The translations under genes were made by a program, and so were the position numbers. Shown piece by piece: positions 15,706 to 17,339 of a stretch of DNA of 17,339 bases. The stretch comes from Candidatus Poribacteria bacterium (GTDB taxonomy: Bacteria; Poribacteria; WGA-4E; UBA9662): assembly GCA_002699335.1 (NCBI GenBank), contig PACG01000197.1, positions 1-17,339 of the forward strand, read 5' to 3'. A model generated the notes under the pieces. The model did no database searches. It saw only the letters and a list, made by a program, of their open reading frames with translations, and was not told the DNA's origin. The first letter of the stretch is position 1. Every line of letters begins with the position of its first letter.

Positions 15706-17163
15706 TTACGCTTTTCATGATTCTGTGTATTAACTCCATTCTTAGGAGACAGTGGATTGAGGCTGAAACGCTGAGTCATCCCATCATCCAATTGCCGCTG
15801 GCTATGACAATGGGTGGAGTTTTTTGGAGAAGCCAACTATTGTGGGTCAGATTTGCGCTGGCAGGTTTTATCGATCTGGTAAACAGCGCTCATTTTCTGG
15901 TGCCAGCCATTCCGGGAATTCCGGTTCGACAGCGAGATATAAGTTGTCTTTTTACCGAAAATCCCTTTAATGCGATGGGCTGGTTACCGATCTTCTTTTA
16001 TCCGTTTGCCATCGGCCTGTGCTTTTTTGCCCCTTTAGATCTTACTTTCTCTGTTTGGTTTTTCTATCTGTGTAGTAAAGCCCAAAGAGTCCTTGGCGGA
16101 ATCACCGGGTGGCAAAAAATTACAGGCTTCCCTTATTATGATGAACAGATGTTTGGTGCTGCGCTGGTGGTCTTCTTTTTTGCCCTCTGGGGAGGTAGGG
16201 AACATCTCAAAAACATCTTTAAAACTGCCTTCGTATCCGATCAATCAAAAGGTGATCGGGACAGCATAATGGCGCCAGGCCTTAGCCGACTGTCCGATGC
16301 TAATGAGCCAATCTCTTATCAAGGAGCACTTTTGGCCATGGCAGGGGGGACGCTGTTTCTGATTTTATTTTGCAGCCGGGCGAGGATGTCGATCTGGGTC
16401 GTAGCTCTCTATTTTGGCATCTGCTTTACCCTCTGGACCACAATTAGCAGAATCCGCGCCTAACTGGGCCACCGGTTCACGACTTCTGGTCATATGCCGC
16501 AGCCAAAACCTTTGGCCATCCGGATATGATGCTGGTCCCGGTTTTCGGTACTCGGCGTCTTGGCGCCAATAACTTGACGATGTTTTCATTTGGGGGGGCA
16601 CAAAGCCTATCAAGGAGGGGCCGCACCTCATCAGTTGGAGGGATTTAAACTAGCCGAACAGTCGGGGATAAATAATAGACCGCTTTTCTGGGCAGTTATT
16701 TTGACCACAGTGGTCAGGATTATCTCCTGCCTGTGTACGTTGATGCACTTTTCCTATCAAATAGGTGCTCCCGGAGTGCATTATTACGATGGTGTCTATT
16801 TCAACAAATACCTACCCTGCTGGCTGTCTTATCCTGAGGCAACAGATTATCCAGTATTATGGCGATAGGTGCTGGTGGGCTTTTTACCATATTTTTGATA
16901 GTTATGCAGCGAAGATTTGTTGGATGGCTCTTCCATCCGGTTGGATGTGTACTGTCTGGCAGTTGAACAATGAATTTGGTCTGGTCAGTCTTCCTAATTG
17001 GTTGGTTGTTGAAATTAATCATTCTAAAACAGGGGGCTTCCGCACCTATCGCTGGGCCTGGCCTCTCTTTTTCGGTTTGATTCTGGGCGAGTTTACCGTT
17101 GGAACGGTTTGGACTATCATCGGCGTTCTTTTGAATCAACCTTCATACGCATTCTGGTATTAG
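15706..17163 (+). pseudogene. DUF6785/DUF6784 family membrane protein, 5'-truncated and multiply frameshifted
   Basis: Remnant of a large polytopic membrane protein. Directly after the IS630 TA comes a hydrophobic run then ILRRQWIEAETLSHPIIQLP, the family's RRQW-E-E-L-x-P-QLP signature. FALAGFIDLVNS and repeated membrane segments follow to 16463. There a TAA replaces the Glu codon of RAELGPP, and a 1-nt deletion near 16470 shifts frame (VHDFWSYAAAKTFGH, GTRRLGANNLT). A G7 run at 16592-16598 shifts it back (APHQLEGFKLAEQ). Another deletion near 16862 leads to RFVGWLFHPVG, TGA at 16964 replaces Trp, and a G-run near 17033 shifts again into FFGLILGEFTVGTVWTIIG. The first ~190 residues of the family (usually about 600-650) are absent. 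Function of the family is unknown. Confidence 0.8.
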
Positions 17164-17339
17164 CGAATCAATGGAGAGAGATTGAACAGAGGATTGTCAT
17201 GTGACTGTTTTTTTTAGAATAGTGAACGCAGGGACAAAACCTATCGAGACCTATGATGGTTCAGCCGACAAAACGGGGGAGAGGGTGGTCTAGGCTAATG
17301 TCATGGCTGGCCATAAATTTAACTGAATATCGGTGGGTT
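17164..17339. other. no feature seen at the right edge
   Basis: 176 bases after the pseudogene with no supportable coding frame, repeat or terminator. An AT-rich T8 run near 17210 has no stem before it. Confidence 0.4.

Noticed and set aside
1..17339. CRISPR array, tRNA or rRNA genes
   Set aside because: No regularly spaced repeats, cloverleaf-like segments or rRNA-like conserved stretches were seen in the intergenic regions.

Overview
The window reads as chromosomal DNA from a Gram-negative bacterium. It encodes a DUF5916 protein built as a signal peptide, a CBM9-like domain and an outer-membrane barrel, together with two apparently Na+-linked transport systems (Na+/Pi and NhaC-type). The DUF5916 and DUF6785/6784 families, the Na+ coupling and the mixed IS remnants would fit an uncultured marine or symbiotic lineage, for example one near Poribacteria/Latescibacteria. 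This placement is a low-confidence inference from gene families, not from a marker gene. All intact genes lie on the + strand. No tRNA, rRNA or CRISPR array was seen.

Layout. (1) 2-2507: the 3' part of surE, a TIM-barrel sugar isomerase/epimerase-like gene and a DUF368 (PopT-type) polyprenyl-phosphate transporter, closed by a probable terminator. (2) 2825-6642: a phosphate/polyphosphate block made of a class III-like PPK2, a Na+/phosphate cotransporter fused to a PhoU-like domain, and a short Ppx/GppA exopolyphosphatase 3 nt behind it. (3) 6643-7749: about 1.1 kb without an intact gene, holding a badly decayed IS1-family element on the minus strand. (4) 7750-13426: a tight, partly overlapping run of nadK, a sulfotransferase-like P-loop gene, an NhaC-family Na+/H+ antiporter and the DUF5916 outer-membrane protein. 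(5) 13427-17339: a mobile-element graveyard. It contains a truncated, frameshifted IS5-family transposase, a second and different IS1-type remnant, an almost intact IS630-family element with 22-bp terminal inverted repeats and TA flanks, and a multiply broken DUF6785/DUF6784 membrane-protein pseudogene.

How the genes fit together. Region 2 looks like one phosphate economy: Pi import with PhoU-like control, polyP use for nucleotide phosphorylation or polyP synthesis by PPK2, and polyP hydrolysis by Ppx. Genes on either side (SurE, and possibly NAD kinase) belong to families with members reported to act on polyP, but the sequence does not prove that here. Region 5 shows repeated insertion followed by decay. 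The IS630 copy separates two unrelated broken sequences, which suggests a rearrangement at that element and not a simple insertion. Its transposase is full length except for one amber codon between the second and third catalytic acidic residues.
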